Positions 1 to 5,863 of a stretch of DNA of 11,031 nucleotides are shown piece by piece (positions within the stretch are counted from its first letter, which is position 1; the number at the start of each line of letters is the position of its first letter). This DNA is from Lachnospiraceae bacterium. GTDB taxonomy: Bacteria > Bacillota > Clostridia > Lachnospirales > Lachnospiraceae. A program made the position numbers and the translations under genes. The DNA lies in NCBI GenBank assembly GCA_900770785.1, contig CAAGLJ010000202.1:1-11031 (forward strand). Direction: 5' to 3'. The notes beneath the pieces are model-generated. The model was not told where the DNA came from and made no database searches. It saw only the letters and a list, made by a program, of their open reading frames with translations.

Positions 1-1
1 C

Positions 2-268
2 AGAGAAGAACGAAAGCAGGGAATGGAAGCCCGGGTAGGAGAATGGACAGAACAGGTGGAAGCAAAGATAGAAGGTATGAAGGAAGAGCTGCAGGAGCTC
101 AGAGAAAAATTCCACTTCCAGAAGGAAAGCCATTTCACGCTTTCCCATAGGAAAAATTTTCAGTTCAATGCCATATTGAAGGGTAATCCAACCATCAAAT
201 CTGAAAAATTCCGGGAAGCATTAGAAGAGCTGAAGGAAGCTATGAGTGAGTATAAAAATAAGGGATAG
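2..268 (+). CDS. 3' end of an unrecognised coiled-coil protein gene (5' truncated)
   Basis: The frame is open from the left edge to a TAG at 266-268, so the gene probably begins outside the window. An ATG at 23 is in frame but has no clear ribosome binding site (upstream is GCAGGGA directly against it), so it is probably internal. The visible 88 residues are strongly charged: an EA/EE/KE-rich stretch with heptad-like spacing around EGMKEELQELREK, then a short basic patch (LSHRKNFQFN), then a second helix rich in E and K ending in YKNKG. This looks like the C-terminal coiled coil of a longer cytoplasmic protein. I do not recognise the family; a C-terminal dimerisation tail of a DNA-binding protein is one possibility but nothing visible proves it. 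A strong terminator follows at 274-323. Confidence 0.6.
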   Translation, partial: REERKQGMEARVGEWTEQVEAKIEGMKEELQELREKFHFQKESHFTLSHRKNFQFNAILKGNPTIKSEKFREALEELKEAMSEYKNKG

Positions 269-273
269 ATGAA

Positions 274-323
274 ATTAAAAAGGTTATGCAGGAGTCAACA
301 GGGTGCTGCATAACCTTTTTAAT
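274..323. terminator. Bidirectional intrinsic terminator between convergent genes
   Basis: A perfect 18-bp inverted repeat (274-291 against 306-323) encloses a 14-nt loop. The core is GGTTATGCAG/CTGCATAACC flanked by A5 on the left and T5 on the right, so both strands give a stem followed by a U-run. It lies between the coiled-coil gene on the plus strand and pyrI on the minus strand and should terminate both. Confidence 0.9.
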
Positions 324-332
324 AATCCAGCC

Positions 333-773
333 TTAGATAATCAGGGAGTGCTTGTCAAATTTCTCTTCACAATATTTACAGCGGTAAATTTCTTTTTTTT
401 CATCTGAAAGGATAAAAATATGAGGCAGCTCCTGCTCAATAGAAGTGATGCAGCGGGGGTTTTTGCACTTCATAACGTTTTTAATTTCTTTAGGCAGGAT
501 GAGTCCTTTTTTCTCCACAATTTCCCCATTTTTAATTACGTTTACGGTGATATTATGGTCAATGACAGCCAGTACATCCATATTCATTTTTTCGATATCA
601 CATTCTACCTTCAGCAAATCCTTTTTTCTCATCTTACTGCTTTTTGCATTTTTGATGATAGCTACGGTACAATCCAGTTTATCCAGCTGTAAATGATGGT
701 AGATAGAGAGGCTTTTCCCCGCAGGAATATGATCCAGTACGAAGCCTTCTTCAATTTTTCCGATGTTTAACAT
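333..773 (-). CDS. pyrI: Aspartate carbamoyltransferase regulatory chain
   Basis: This is the regulatory subunit of class B aspartate transcarbamoylase. In the known family it binds nucleotide effectors in the N-terminal domain and attaches to the catalytic trimers through a zinc domain. The 146-residue product has the expected N-terminal GFVLDHIPAGKSLSIYHHL segment and a C-terminal zinc site with four cysteines in the family spacing: C103-x4-C108 and C132-x2-C135. The start at 773 is preferred because GGAGGT sits 5 nt upstream. A further in-frame ATG at 785 would add MEVN, but its codons form that binding site and it lacks one of its own. The gene lies 36 bp downstream of pyrB and is surely co-transcribed with it. 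The operon ends at the terminator at 274-323, so no further pyrimidine gene follows here. Confidence 0.95.
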   Translation of the reverse strand: MLNIGKIEEGFVLDHIPAGKSLSIYHHLQLDKLDCTVAIIKNAKSSKMRKKDLLKVECDIEKMNMDVLAVIDHNITVNVIKNGEIVEKKGLILPKEIKNVMKCKNPRCITSIEQELPHIFILSDEKKEIYRCKYCEEKFDKHSLII

Positions 774-809
774 ATTTACCTCCATTCCAAAACACTTATG
801 TTAAGAACC

Positions 810-1730
810 CTACCTCTGTCCTTCCAGCCCCAGCAAAGTCAGAATCAATGCCATACGTACATATACTCCATACTGTACCTGGCGAAAATAAGCGGCTCTT
901 GGGTCGGCGTCCACCTCCACAGAAATTTCATTTACCCGGGGAAGTGGATGGAGAACCAGCATATCTTCTTTGGCCAGATCCATTTTTTCTTTATTCAAAA
1001 TATAGAAATCTTTTAATCGAACGTAGTCCTGCTCATTAAAAAAGCGTTCCCTTTGAACTCTGGTCATATAGAGCAGATCCAGTTCGGGCATAACATCTTC
1101 CAGACGGATAACCTCTTCAAAGGGAATATTCTTTTCCCGAAGCATTTCGATAATATAATCGGGAACCTTCAATTCTTCCGGAGAAATAAAGATGAATCTG
1201 ATATGGTCATAGCGTACCAGGGCATTAATCAGTGAGTGGACGGTACGGCCGAATTTTAGGTCTCCGCAAAGGCCGATGGTGAAATTGTTTAAACGCCCCT
1301 TTAAAGAGCGGATGGTCAATAAATCCGTCAGGGTCTGAGTAGGATGCTGGTGTCCGCCGTCACCGGCATTAATTACCGGAATAGAGGCTGCCAGGGAAGC
1401 TACCATGGCAGAACCCTCCTTGGGGTGGCGCATAGCACAGATATGGGAATAGCAGGATATCATGCGGATGGTATCGGATACGCTTTCTCCCTTTGAAGCA
1501 GAAGAGGAACCGGCATCGGAGAAGCCGAGAACCTGTCCGCCCAGCCGGATCATGGCAGATTCAAAACTCAGGCGGGTGCGGGTACTGGGCTCATAAAAGC
1601 AGGTAGCCAGAATTTTACCATCACAGGCATGGGCATACTTATGGGGATTGTGTTCAATGTCTCCGGCCAGGTCAAAGAGCTGGTCCAGTTCCTCTACAGT
1701 AAAATCTAAAGGGGTCATTAAGTGTCTCAT
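810..1730 (-). CDS. pyrB: Aspartate carbamoyltransferase catalytic chain
   Basis: The enzyme condenses carbamoyl phosphate with aspartate to give N-carbamoyl-aspartate, the committed step of pyrimidine synthesis, in the cytoplasm. At 306 residues it is full length. Hallmarks in order are the carbamoyl-phosphate loop STRTR (residues 49-53) in FYEPSTRTRLSFE, the mobile-loop lysine K80 in SSSASKGES, R101, HPTQ (129-132), CGDLKFGRTVHSL (around 155-167), the aspartate-binding RVQ (224-226) and HPLPR (261-265). All expected active-site residues are present. GGAGG lies 7 nt before the ATG. Presence of pyrI just downstream marks the allosteric class B enzyme. No clear promoter is visible in the 97 bp upstream, so it may be read from the nitroreductase promoter; that gap carries possible regulatory hairpins. 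Confidence 0.97.
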   Translation of the reverse strand: MRHLMTPLDFTVEELDQLFDLAGDIEHNPHKYAHACDGKILATCFYEPSTRTRLSFESAMIRLGGQVLGFSDAGSSSASKGESVSDTIRMISCYSHICAMRHPKEGSAMVASLAASIPVINAGDGGHQHPTQTLTDLLTIRSLKGRLNNFTIGLCGDLKFGRTVHSLINALVRYDHIRFIFISPEELKVPDYIIEMLREKNIPFEEVIRLEDVMPELDLLYMTRVQRERFFNEQDYVRLKDFYILNKEKMDLAKEDMLVLHPLPRVNEISVEVDADPRAAYFRQVQYGVYVRMALILTLLGLEGQR

Positions 1731-1756
1731 GTATTACCTCCATTTTTTGATTACAG

Positions 1757-1821
1757 GCACAGAAGGAAAGCAGGGCTTAACCTGTGCAAAGAAGTAGCTG
1801 CCACAAGGGATGTGACAGCTA
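1757..1821 (-). promoter_or_regulatory. Hairpin-bearing leader between the nitroreductase gene and pyrB
   Basis: The 97-bp gap upstream of pyrB holds two inverted repeats. 1795-1805 against 1811-1821 forms an 11-bp stem with a 5-nt loop. Its one imperfect position (1801/1815) is a G-U pair only in minus-strand RNA and a C-A mismatch on the plus strand, which fits a minus-strand transcript. It is followed by a weakly U-rich CUUCUUU. A second, weaker stem is 1757-1762 against 1782-1787 (GCACAG/CTGTGC). This could be a weak terminator of the nitroreductase transcript or an attenuating leader for pyrB. I see no recognisable PyrR-binding sequence. Confidence 0.35.
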
Positions 1822-1827
1822 TACCAA

Positions 1828-2370
1828 TCAGCTTCTATAGGACAATAAATCTTCTACCGTCTTTCTTTTGGGGCATTTAGGCTCTTCATCAGGATAACCA
1901 AGAGGCATTAAAGCAACCAGTTCCTGACCCTCAGGAATGCCTAAAAGCTCAGAAGTCTTATCCTGATCAAAAATACCCAATACAACAGTACCAAGACCCT
2001 GCTCATGACAGGCAAGGGCAAAAGTCTGGCAGGCAATGCCCACGTCATACATCTGCCAGGCATCCTTTCGCCAGGTAGAGTAGGAACCATCACGTTCAAA
2101 ACCGCTGCGGTTGGTAACCATGCAGAGAGCCATCAGAATAGGCGCACTTGAAGTGATTACAGTATTATTAGGCCATGCGTCAAAGCATTCTTTGGAAATA
2201 CGATCCTTTAAATCACCTTCAACAGCTATGTAGCGGGTAATCTGAGTATTCTTCCAGCTGGGGGCATAGGATGCAGTTTCAATGATCCCCTCTAAAATCG
2301 CATGATCAACTGGTGTATCCTTAAATTTGCGGACACTGCGTCTGGTTAAAATACATTCTTTTGCAGTCAT
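1828..2370 (-). CDS. Nitroreductase-family flavoprotein
   Basis: A 180-residue cytoplasmic protein of the FMN-dependent nitroreductase superfamily, which reduces nitro compounds, quinones or related electron acceptors with NAD(P)H. The substrate here cannot be told. Features are the N-terminal FMN-phosphate motif RRSVRKF (10-16), APSWKNTQ (36-43) at the usual second flavin contact, the helix QTFALACHEQGLGTVVLG (115-132), and the C-terminal LMPLGYPDEEPKCPKRK (154-170), typical of small members. The short length matches the compact subfamily common in clostridia. The start is supported by GGGGAGG a few bases upstream. It is the first gene read from the promoter at 2401-2429 and may be co-transcribed with pyrB-pyrI, though a metabolic link is not obvious. 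Confidence 0.9.
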   Translation of the reverse strand: MTAKECILTRRSVRKFKDTPVDHAILEGIIETASYAPSWKNTQITRYIAVEGDLKDRISKECFDAWPNNTVITSSAPILMALCMVTNRSGFERDGSYSTWRKDAWQMYDVGIACQTFALACHEQGLGTVVLGIFDQDKTSELLGIPEGQELVALMPLGYPDEEPKCPKRKTVEDLLSYRS

Positions 2371-2400
2371 AAATACCTCCCCTTCGTTTAAATTTAGACT

Positions 2401-2429
2401 ATTTTAGCATAAACCGGGAAGGCTTTCAA
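2401..2429 (-). promoter_or_regulatory. Sigma-A-type promoter for the nitroreductase gene
   Basis: On the minus strand, TTGAAA (2424-2429) and TAAAAT (2401-2406) are separated by exactly 17 bp, with an extended TGC just before the -10. It lies about 30 bp upstream of the nitroreductase start codon. Confidence 0.75.
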
Positions 2430-2436
2430 TCAAAAG

Positions 2437-2465
2437 TTGCATTCTTCATGCGAATGAAGTACAAT
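2437..2465 (+). promoter_or_regulatory. Sigma-A-type promoter for the PH-domain gene, with a dyad in the spacer
   Basis: TTGCAT (2437-2442) and TACAAT (2460-2465) are 17 bp apart on the plus strand. The spacer contains a 6-bp inverted repeat, CTTCAT-GCGA-ATGAAG (2444-2459), which fills it almost exactly and may be an operator. The -35 box lies only 7 bp from the -35 of the divergent nitroreductase promoter. An AAAGGAGG-like sequence at 2467-2473 has no start codon at useful distance. Confidence 0.65.
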
Positions 2466-2485
2466 AAAGGAGGTAAAAGCACAGG

Positions 2486-2507
2486 AATAATCAGGAAATA
2501 ATCAGGA
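2486..2507 (+). repeat. Perfect tandem 11-bp repeat in the 5' leader of the PH-domain gene
   Basis: AATAATCAGGA occurs twice back to back (2486-2496 and 2497-2507), downstream of the promoter and about 25 bp before the start codon. The period is close to one DNA helical turn. It could be a paired protein-binding site or simple replication slippage. Confidence 0.6.
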
Positions 2508-2532
2508 TAAGAAGAAATACAGGAGAAGAATA

Positions 2533-2916
2533 ATGGCTGAATTTATTGAAAGAAAAAGAGTGTTATTTTTGGGCCTTCCCTGGACATTTACCAGGTACAG
2601 TGTAAAAGAAGATATAATTACCATAAACAGCGGCTTATTAAGAACCACAGAGAATGACTGCTATATGTATAAGGTACAGGATGTGCAGCTTAAGATATCT
2701 TTGGCAGAGCGTCTGTTTGGCCTTGGAACGGTAGTCTGCTATACGGGAGACACCACCAATCCCACCCTGCTTATTGAGCATATCCGTAATGCCAAAGCGG
2801 TAAAGGATTTTATCCTGGAAGCATCTGAGAAAGCAAGAATCAAGCGAAGAACCCTGACGACTCTGGATATTGGAAGCGGAAGTGTTGACGAAGCACAGGA
2901 TATGGAGGGGCTGTAA
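2533..2916 (+). CDS. Small bacterial PH-domain protein (DUF304/bPH2-like)
   Basis: A 127-residue protein with no signal peptide and no convincing membrane helix. Residues about 8-100 resemble the bacterial pleckstrin-homology domain of the YdbS/YdbT type: FTRYSVKEDIITINSGLL (alternating strands), then the signature YKVQDVQLKISLAERLFGLGTV (46-67), a strand with GDTTNPTLLIEHI, and the closing helix NAKAVKDFILEASEKAR. The tail after RIKRR is acidic and probably disordered. The family role is poorly defined; larger relatives are membrane-attached, this one carries only the domain. The start is supported by AGGAG 7 nt upstream. It is a single-gene unit with its own promoter (2437-2465) and terminator (2993-3062). 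Confidence 0.8.
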   Translation: MAEFIERKRVLFLGLPWTFTRYSVKEDIITINSGLLRTTENDCYMYKVQDVQLKISLAERLFGLGTVVCYTGDTTNPTLLIEHIRNAKAVKDFILEASEKARIKRRTLTTLDIGSGSVDEAQDMEGL

Positions 2917-2992
2917 TATTTTATCGGAAAGAAGCAGGATTTCTGGATAAAGCCGAAGGAAGAGCAGCTATATAAAAGTGGATAGATAAAAA

Positions 2993-3062
2993 CAGAGCTG
3001 TCGAAAAACTCTGGTCTGGTGAAGAAACCTTCAGGGCAGGAGTTTTCGGCAGCTCTGCTTTT
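2993..3062. terminator. Long bidirectional terminator hairpin
   Basis: CAGAGCTG-T-CGAAAAACTC (2993-3011) pairs with GAGTTTTCG-G-CAGCTCTG (3040-3057), giving about 18 bp with one bulged A. The 3001/3049 position is a U-G pair in plus-strand RNA. CTTTT follows on the plus strand, and TTTTT follows the stem on the minus strand. It separates the convergent PH-domain and CmpB-like genes and can serve both. Confidence 0.85.
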
Positions 3063-3085
3063 GGTATTGTTTGGGTAAAAAGGAA

Positions 3086-3478
3086 TCATCTGCTGTGGAT
3101 TTTTTCCAGAAACAGTCCCAGCATAAACCAGCCGGGAGCATAGTCCAGACGGATGACTCTGTGCAGATTGAAGCGGCAGCGGGAGTAATCCCAGGGACAG
3201 GCATGAAAACGATTTAAAAGTCTTCCGCTGACATATTCTCCGGTAAAAATAGCTACCATATAGGAAAATCCCCTGATGAATCGAGAACGATTTTTTAACA
3301 GCCGATAGGGAAAAATCAAAAGGCAGCCCAGACCATAGATGGGAAACATCCACAGAGAGGTCTGTCCAATCAAACGCCAGTCGCGCCGGCGAAAGCTCTG
3401 AAAGGCAGTAAACAGGATTTCAACACACCAGCCGACAGCGCCGCAGTAGAGAAAGTTTTTGGTTAGTTTCCTTATCAT
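3086..3478 (-). CDS. Small integral membrane protein, CmpB-like putative ABC transporter type IV family (PF06541)
   Basis: The 130-residue product has about four membrane segments: FLYCGAVGWCVEILFTAF, SLWMFPIYGLGCLLIFPY, a weaker one in RGFSYMVAIFTGEYVSG, and YAPGWFMLGLFLE. The combination GWCVEILF, then SLWMFPIYGLG, then ACPWDYSRCRFNLHRVIRLDYAPGW follows the pattern of the PF06541 family, named as putative ABC transporter permeases although no ATPase gene is near and transport is unproven. The start is uncertain. The ATG at 3478 gives MIRKLTKN, while an in-frame TTG at 3496 would add six residues; neither has a ribosome binding site. The ATG lies inside a palindrome (3475-3491). The gene is divergent from folC. 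Confidence 0.75.
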   Translation of the reverse strand: MIRKLTKNFLYCGAVGWCVEILFTAFQSFRRRDWRLIGQTSLWMFPIYGLGCLLIFPYRLLKNRSRFIRGFSYMVAIFTGEYVSGRLLNRFHACPWDYSRCRFNLHRVIRLDYAPGWFMLGLFLEKIHSR

Positions 3479-3491
3479 ACTGTTAGTATGA
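3475..3491. promoter_or_regulatory. Palindrome over the start of the CmpB-like gene
   Basis: TCATACT-GTT-AGTATGA is a perfect 7-bp inverted repeat with a 3-bp centre. It includes the ATG of the minus-strand gene and sits in the divergent gap before folC. Either an operator or an RNA hairpin masking the start codon would fit; the binding protein is unknown. Confidence 0.45.
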
Positions 3492-3595
3492 ACCAATTAA
3501 AGAAATTTATACCGGTTCCAGGAATATGAGTAAGAATAAAAATTATGGCTGACCAGGACAAAGGGAGGCTGAAAGAAGGACAAGGGCAGGAAAGT

Positions 3596-4903
3596 ATGAA
3601 TTATCGGCAGGCAATGGAGTATATCGAAAACCGTTCGGGATATGGAATTGTATCCGGGCCGGACAGTATAAAGGAGCTGCTGAACCGTCTGGGGAATCCC
3701 CAAGAGCAGTTGAAATGTATCCAGATTACCGGGACTAACGGCAAAGGCTCTGCTGTGGCTTTTTTAACCTCTGTATTAAGAGCCGCAGGGTATCGTACGG
3801 GGGCCTTCGTTTCCCACGCAATTTTTGACTATCGGGAAAGGTTTCAGATACAGGCAAAGCCCATATCCAGGGCACTGACGGCAAAGCTGATGGAGACGGT
3901 AGCTTTTCAGGCCAAGGCAATGGCAGAGGAAGGGCTGGGCTATCCCACCCCCTTTGAAATCGAAACCGCCATGAGCTTTCTTCTTTTTCGGGAGAAAAAA
4001 TGTGATCTGGTGGTACTGGAAACGGGCATGGGAGGAGAAAGGAATGTCACTAATGTAATTCAGGAACCGCTTGTCTGCGTATTCACTCCTATCAGCATGG
4101 AGCATGGGAATTTTGGGAAAGAAGCCATAAAAGAAATTGCCAGGGAAAAGGCCGGAATAATGAAGGCTGGGGTGATAGCAGTATCTGCCCCTCAGCAGGA
4201 GGCGGTCATGAAGGTACTGGAGGAAGAAGTCAAAAGAAGTGGTGTTAAAGAGCTTCGTCTGGTAAAAAAAGGAGAAATAAAAGGAAAATTCCGGGGATTG
4301 AAGAGCCAGAGCCTTTCCTATGGCGAATATTCCCAGGTGGAGCTTTCTCTTTTGGGACAGTATCAATTAATTAATGCAGCACTGGTACTGGAGGTGGTTA
4401 AGGTACTGGAGTCTTGGGGCTATTCCATAAAGGAAAGGGCACTCCGAAAGGGGATGGCAGAGGCGGTCTGTCCGGGGCGTTTTCAGGTGCTGACGGCAAG
4501 GCCCGTCTTTGTGGTGGACGGAGCCCATAATGAGGCGGGGGCTATAGAGCTTAAGAAATCTCTGGAGTTTTATTTTACAAACAAACGAATTATTTATATA
4601 ATGGGAATGCTTAGAGATGAAGAATATGACAAAGTTGTGGCTCATACCCATTTTTTGGCAGAGCATATTATTACCGTAGCAGTCAGGGGAAATCCCAGAG
4701 CTATGCCGGCGCTGGAGCTGGCACAGCTGGTATCGGGATATCATTCCAGAGTGACGGCGGCAGACAGCATAGAAGAGGCAGTGGAGCTGGCCTGCCTGCT
4801 GGCAGATAAAGATACGGTAATCGTGGGCTTCGGCTCTTTAGCTTATTTGGGAGACTGTATTCATGCCGTACTTGAGCGGGAGAAAAGGAAGAAAAAGGAA
4901 TGA
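3596..4903 (+). CDS. folC: Bifunctional folylpolyglutamate synthase/dihydrofolate synthase
   Basis: A cytoplasmic Mur-ligase-fold enzyme that adds glutamate to dihydropteroate and to folates using ATP. From the start at 3596 the product is 435 residues, the normal size. Motifs in order are the P-loop TGTNGKGS (45-52), FVSHAIFDYRERF (71-83) in place of the usual SPH..ERI folate-binding loop, LETGMGGERNVTN (141-153), the metal-site region ISMEH (166-170), EIAREKAGIMKAG (180-192) with the lysine that is carbamylated in relatives, R295, and DGAHNEAG (308-315) opening the C-terminal domain. An in-frame ATG at 3545 would add 17 very polar residues but lacks a ribosome binding site. At 3596 AGGA lies 4 nt upstream and MNYRQAMEYI matches family N-termini. 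No terminator follows, so it may be co-transcribed with the regulator gene 43 bp downstream. Confidence 0.93.
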   Translation: MNYRQAMEYIENRSGYGIVSGPDSIKELLNRLGNPQEQLKCIQITGTNGKGSAVAFLTSVLRAAGYRTGAFVSHAIFDYRERFQIQAKPISRALTAKLMETVAFQAKAMAEEGLGYPTPFEIETAMSFLLFREKKCDLVVLETGMGGERNVTNVIQEPLVCVFTPISMEHGNFGKEAIKEIAREKAGIMKAGVIAVSAPQQEAVMKVLEEEVKRSGVKELRLVKKGEIKGKFRGLKSQSLSYGEYSQVELSLLGQYQLINAALVLEVVKVLESWGYSIKERALRKGMAEAVCPGRFQVLTARPVFVVDGAHNEAGAIELKKSLEFYFTNKRIIYIMGMLRDEEYDKVVAHTHFLAEHIITVAVRGNPRAMPALELAQLVSGYHSRVTAADSIEEAVELACLLADKDTVIVGFGSLAYLGDCIHAVLEREKRKKKE

Positions 4904-4946
4904 AAGGAAAAAGCTGCGGTAACTAAAAAACACTTACAGGAAGAGG

Positions 4947-5741
4947 ATGAAGAGCATGACAGATAAAATTCAACTTCTTTTGGTAGAAGATGATGAGGAT
5001 TTACAGGAAGCATTTCTTTTCTATATCCGTCAGAGTGGTAAAATTGCTTTGGCAGGCGTGACGGGCAGCCAGACAGAAGCCTTAAAGCAGATATTGAAAG
5101 GCAATATAGATGCTGTTCTTCTGGATCTGGAGCTGGAGGAAGGTGATGGAATTAACTTTTTAGAAGAGCTGGACAGTCTGCGGGTTGGCAGGCCTCTTAT
5201 CGTTGTTTTTACCAATAACAGAAGCAGCACCGTAAGTAATTACATAAAAGAGCTTGGAGCAGATTTTGTCTGTTATAAAGGGAATAGGAGCTATTCTCCC
5301 GAACGCGTCCTGGGGCTGATTATTAAAATGAGTCCGTATCATCATAAGAAAAACAAGCATATTGTGGATTTGGTTACTCTGGAAAAAGAAAAAATGGAAA
5401 GAAATCGTAAGGAGCGTATTCGTACAGTAATTTTGGCTCTGGGAGTAAAAACCGGCAGCAGAAGAGAGGGATATTTGACAGAGGCGATTTATCTTGCTGC
5501 CCATGAGCTGGAAGAGAATAATTATGCAGTGCAGGAGGTCTACACTGAGGTAGCTAAAATAATGAATACAAAAGGGGTAAATGTGGAGAAAGGAATTCGG
5601 GATACCATTGAAAAGATATGGAAGGATAATACCGGGGCTTTTCTGGAAGAGCATTATCCTTTTCCGGTCTCTAAGGATACAGGCTGTCCTACCAATTCGG
5701 AATTTATTCGCAATATGGCAGGAAAATTTAAAAAATTATGA
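4947..5741 (+). CDS. Spo0A-like response regulator (receiver plus Spo0A-type DNA-binding domain)
   Basis: A 264-residue regulator with the architecture and length of Spo0A. The receiver spans about residues 8-125, with the acidic pair D15-D16 in VEDDED, phosphoacceptor D60 in LLDLEL, T89 and K111. The effector domain (about 155-264) shows the Spo0A order: ILALGVKTGSRREGYLTEAI, ELEENNYAVQEVYTEVAKIMN, the recognition region VNVEKGIRDTIEKIW, then CPTNSEFIRNMAGK, which matches the GKPTNSEFI block of Spo0A. The recognition region departs from SRVERAIRHAIE of Bacillus Spo0A (SR to VN, R to K, H to D), and the gene lacks a spoIVB neighbour, so it looks like a specialised paralogue rather than the master sporulation regulator. 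An ATG at 4956 is an alternative start; both have partial ribosome binding sites. It precedes a kinase gene at 6024, its likely partner. Confidence 0.85.
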   Translation: MKSMTDKIQLLLVEDDEDLQEAFLFYIRQSGKIALAGVTGSQTEALKQILKGNIDAVLLDLELEEGDGINFLEELDSLRVGRPLIVVFTNNRSSTVSNYIKELGADFVCYKGNRSYSPERVLGLIIKMSPYHHKKNKHIVDLVTLEKEKMERNRKERIRTVILALGVKTGSRREGYLTEAIYLAAHELEENNYAVQEVYTEVAKIMNTKGVNVEKGIRDTIEKIWKDNTGAFLEEHYPFPVSKDTGCPTNSEFIRNMAGKFKKL

Positions 5742-5755
5742 GTAGATTAAAAAAA

Positions 5756-5861
5756 GGTCGGAAACAGCTTTCCGACTTTTTTCGATTTATTCCGACCTTA
5801 CGAATTCGGGAAACGAAAGGAGAAAGAGGCAGGTTGCTCTTAGTACCGACGTGATTCGACC
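5756..5861. promoter_or_regulatory. Cluster of GGTCGRA(A/T) motifs resembling Spo0A boxes
   Basis: GGTCGGAA occurs at 5756-5763 on the plus strand and again exactly at 5790-5797 on the minus strand. GGTCGAAT occurs at 5854-5861 on the minus strand. The terminator stem supplies another inverted TTCCGAC (5770-5776). Each is one or two bases from the known Spo0A box TGTCGAA. They lie between the Spo0A-like regulator and its presumed kinase, a natural place for auto-regulatory sites. Binding is inferred. Confidence 0.35.
5757..5782 (+). terminator. Intrinsic terminator after the Spo0A-like regulator gene
   Basis: GTCGGAAA-CAGC-TTTCCGAC (5757-5764 against 5769-5776) is a perfect 8-bp stem with a 4-nt loop followed by TTTTTT, 15 bp after the stop codon. 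The A-rich stretch on its left can extend the stem. It separates the transcript from the kinase gene, implying a promoter for the latter in 5783-6023, though I found no convincing one. Confidence 0.85.
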
Positions 5862-5863
5862 TT

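Noticed and set aside
2999..3005. A perfect TGTCGAA, identical to the Spo0A box
   Set aside because: It lies inside the arm of a terminator hairpin between two convergent genes, with no promoter beside it; most likely chance.
2739..3353. A 204-codon open frame on the minus strand
   Set aside because: It runs antisense through the PH-domain gene and across the terminator into the CmpB-like gene in another frame; its product resembles no family and no binding site precedes it.
3545..3595. Upstream ATG extending folC by 17 residues
   Set aside because: It has no ribosome binding site and adds a polar stretch (ADQDKGRLKEGQGQES) unlike family N-termini; the ATG at 3596 has AGGA at suitable distance.
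3776..4366. A 196-codon minus-strand frame within folC
   Set aside because: It is fully antisense to conserved folC motifs and has no family resemblance.
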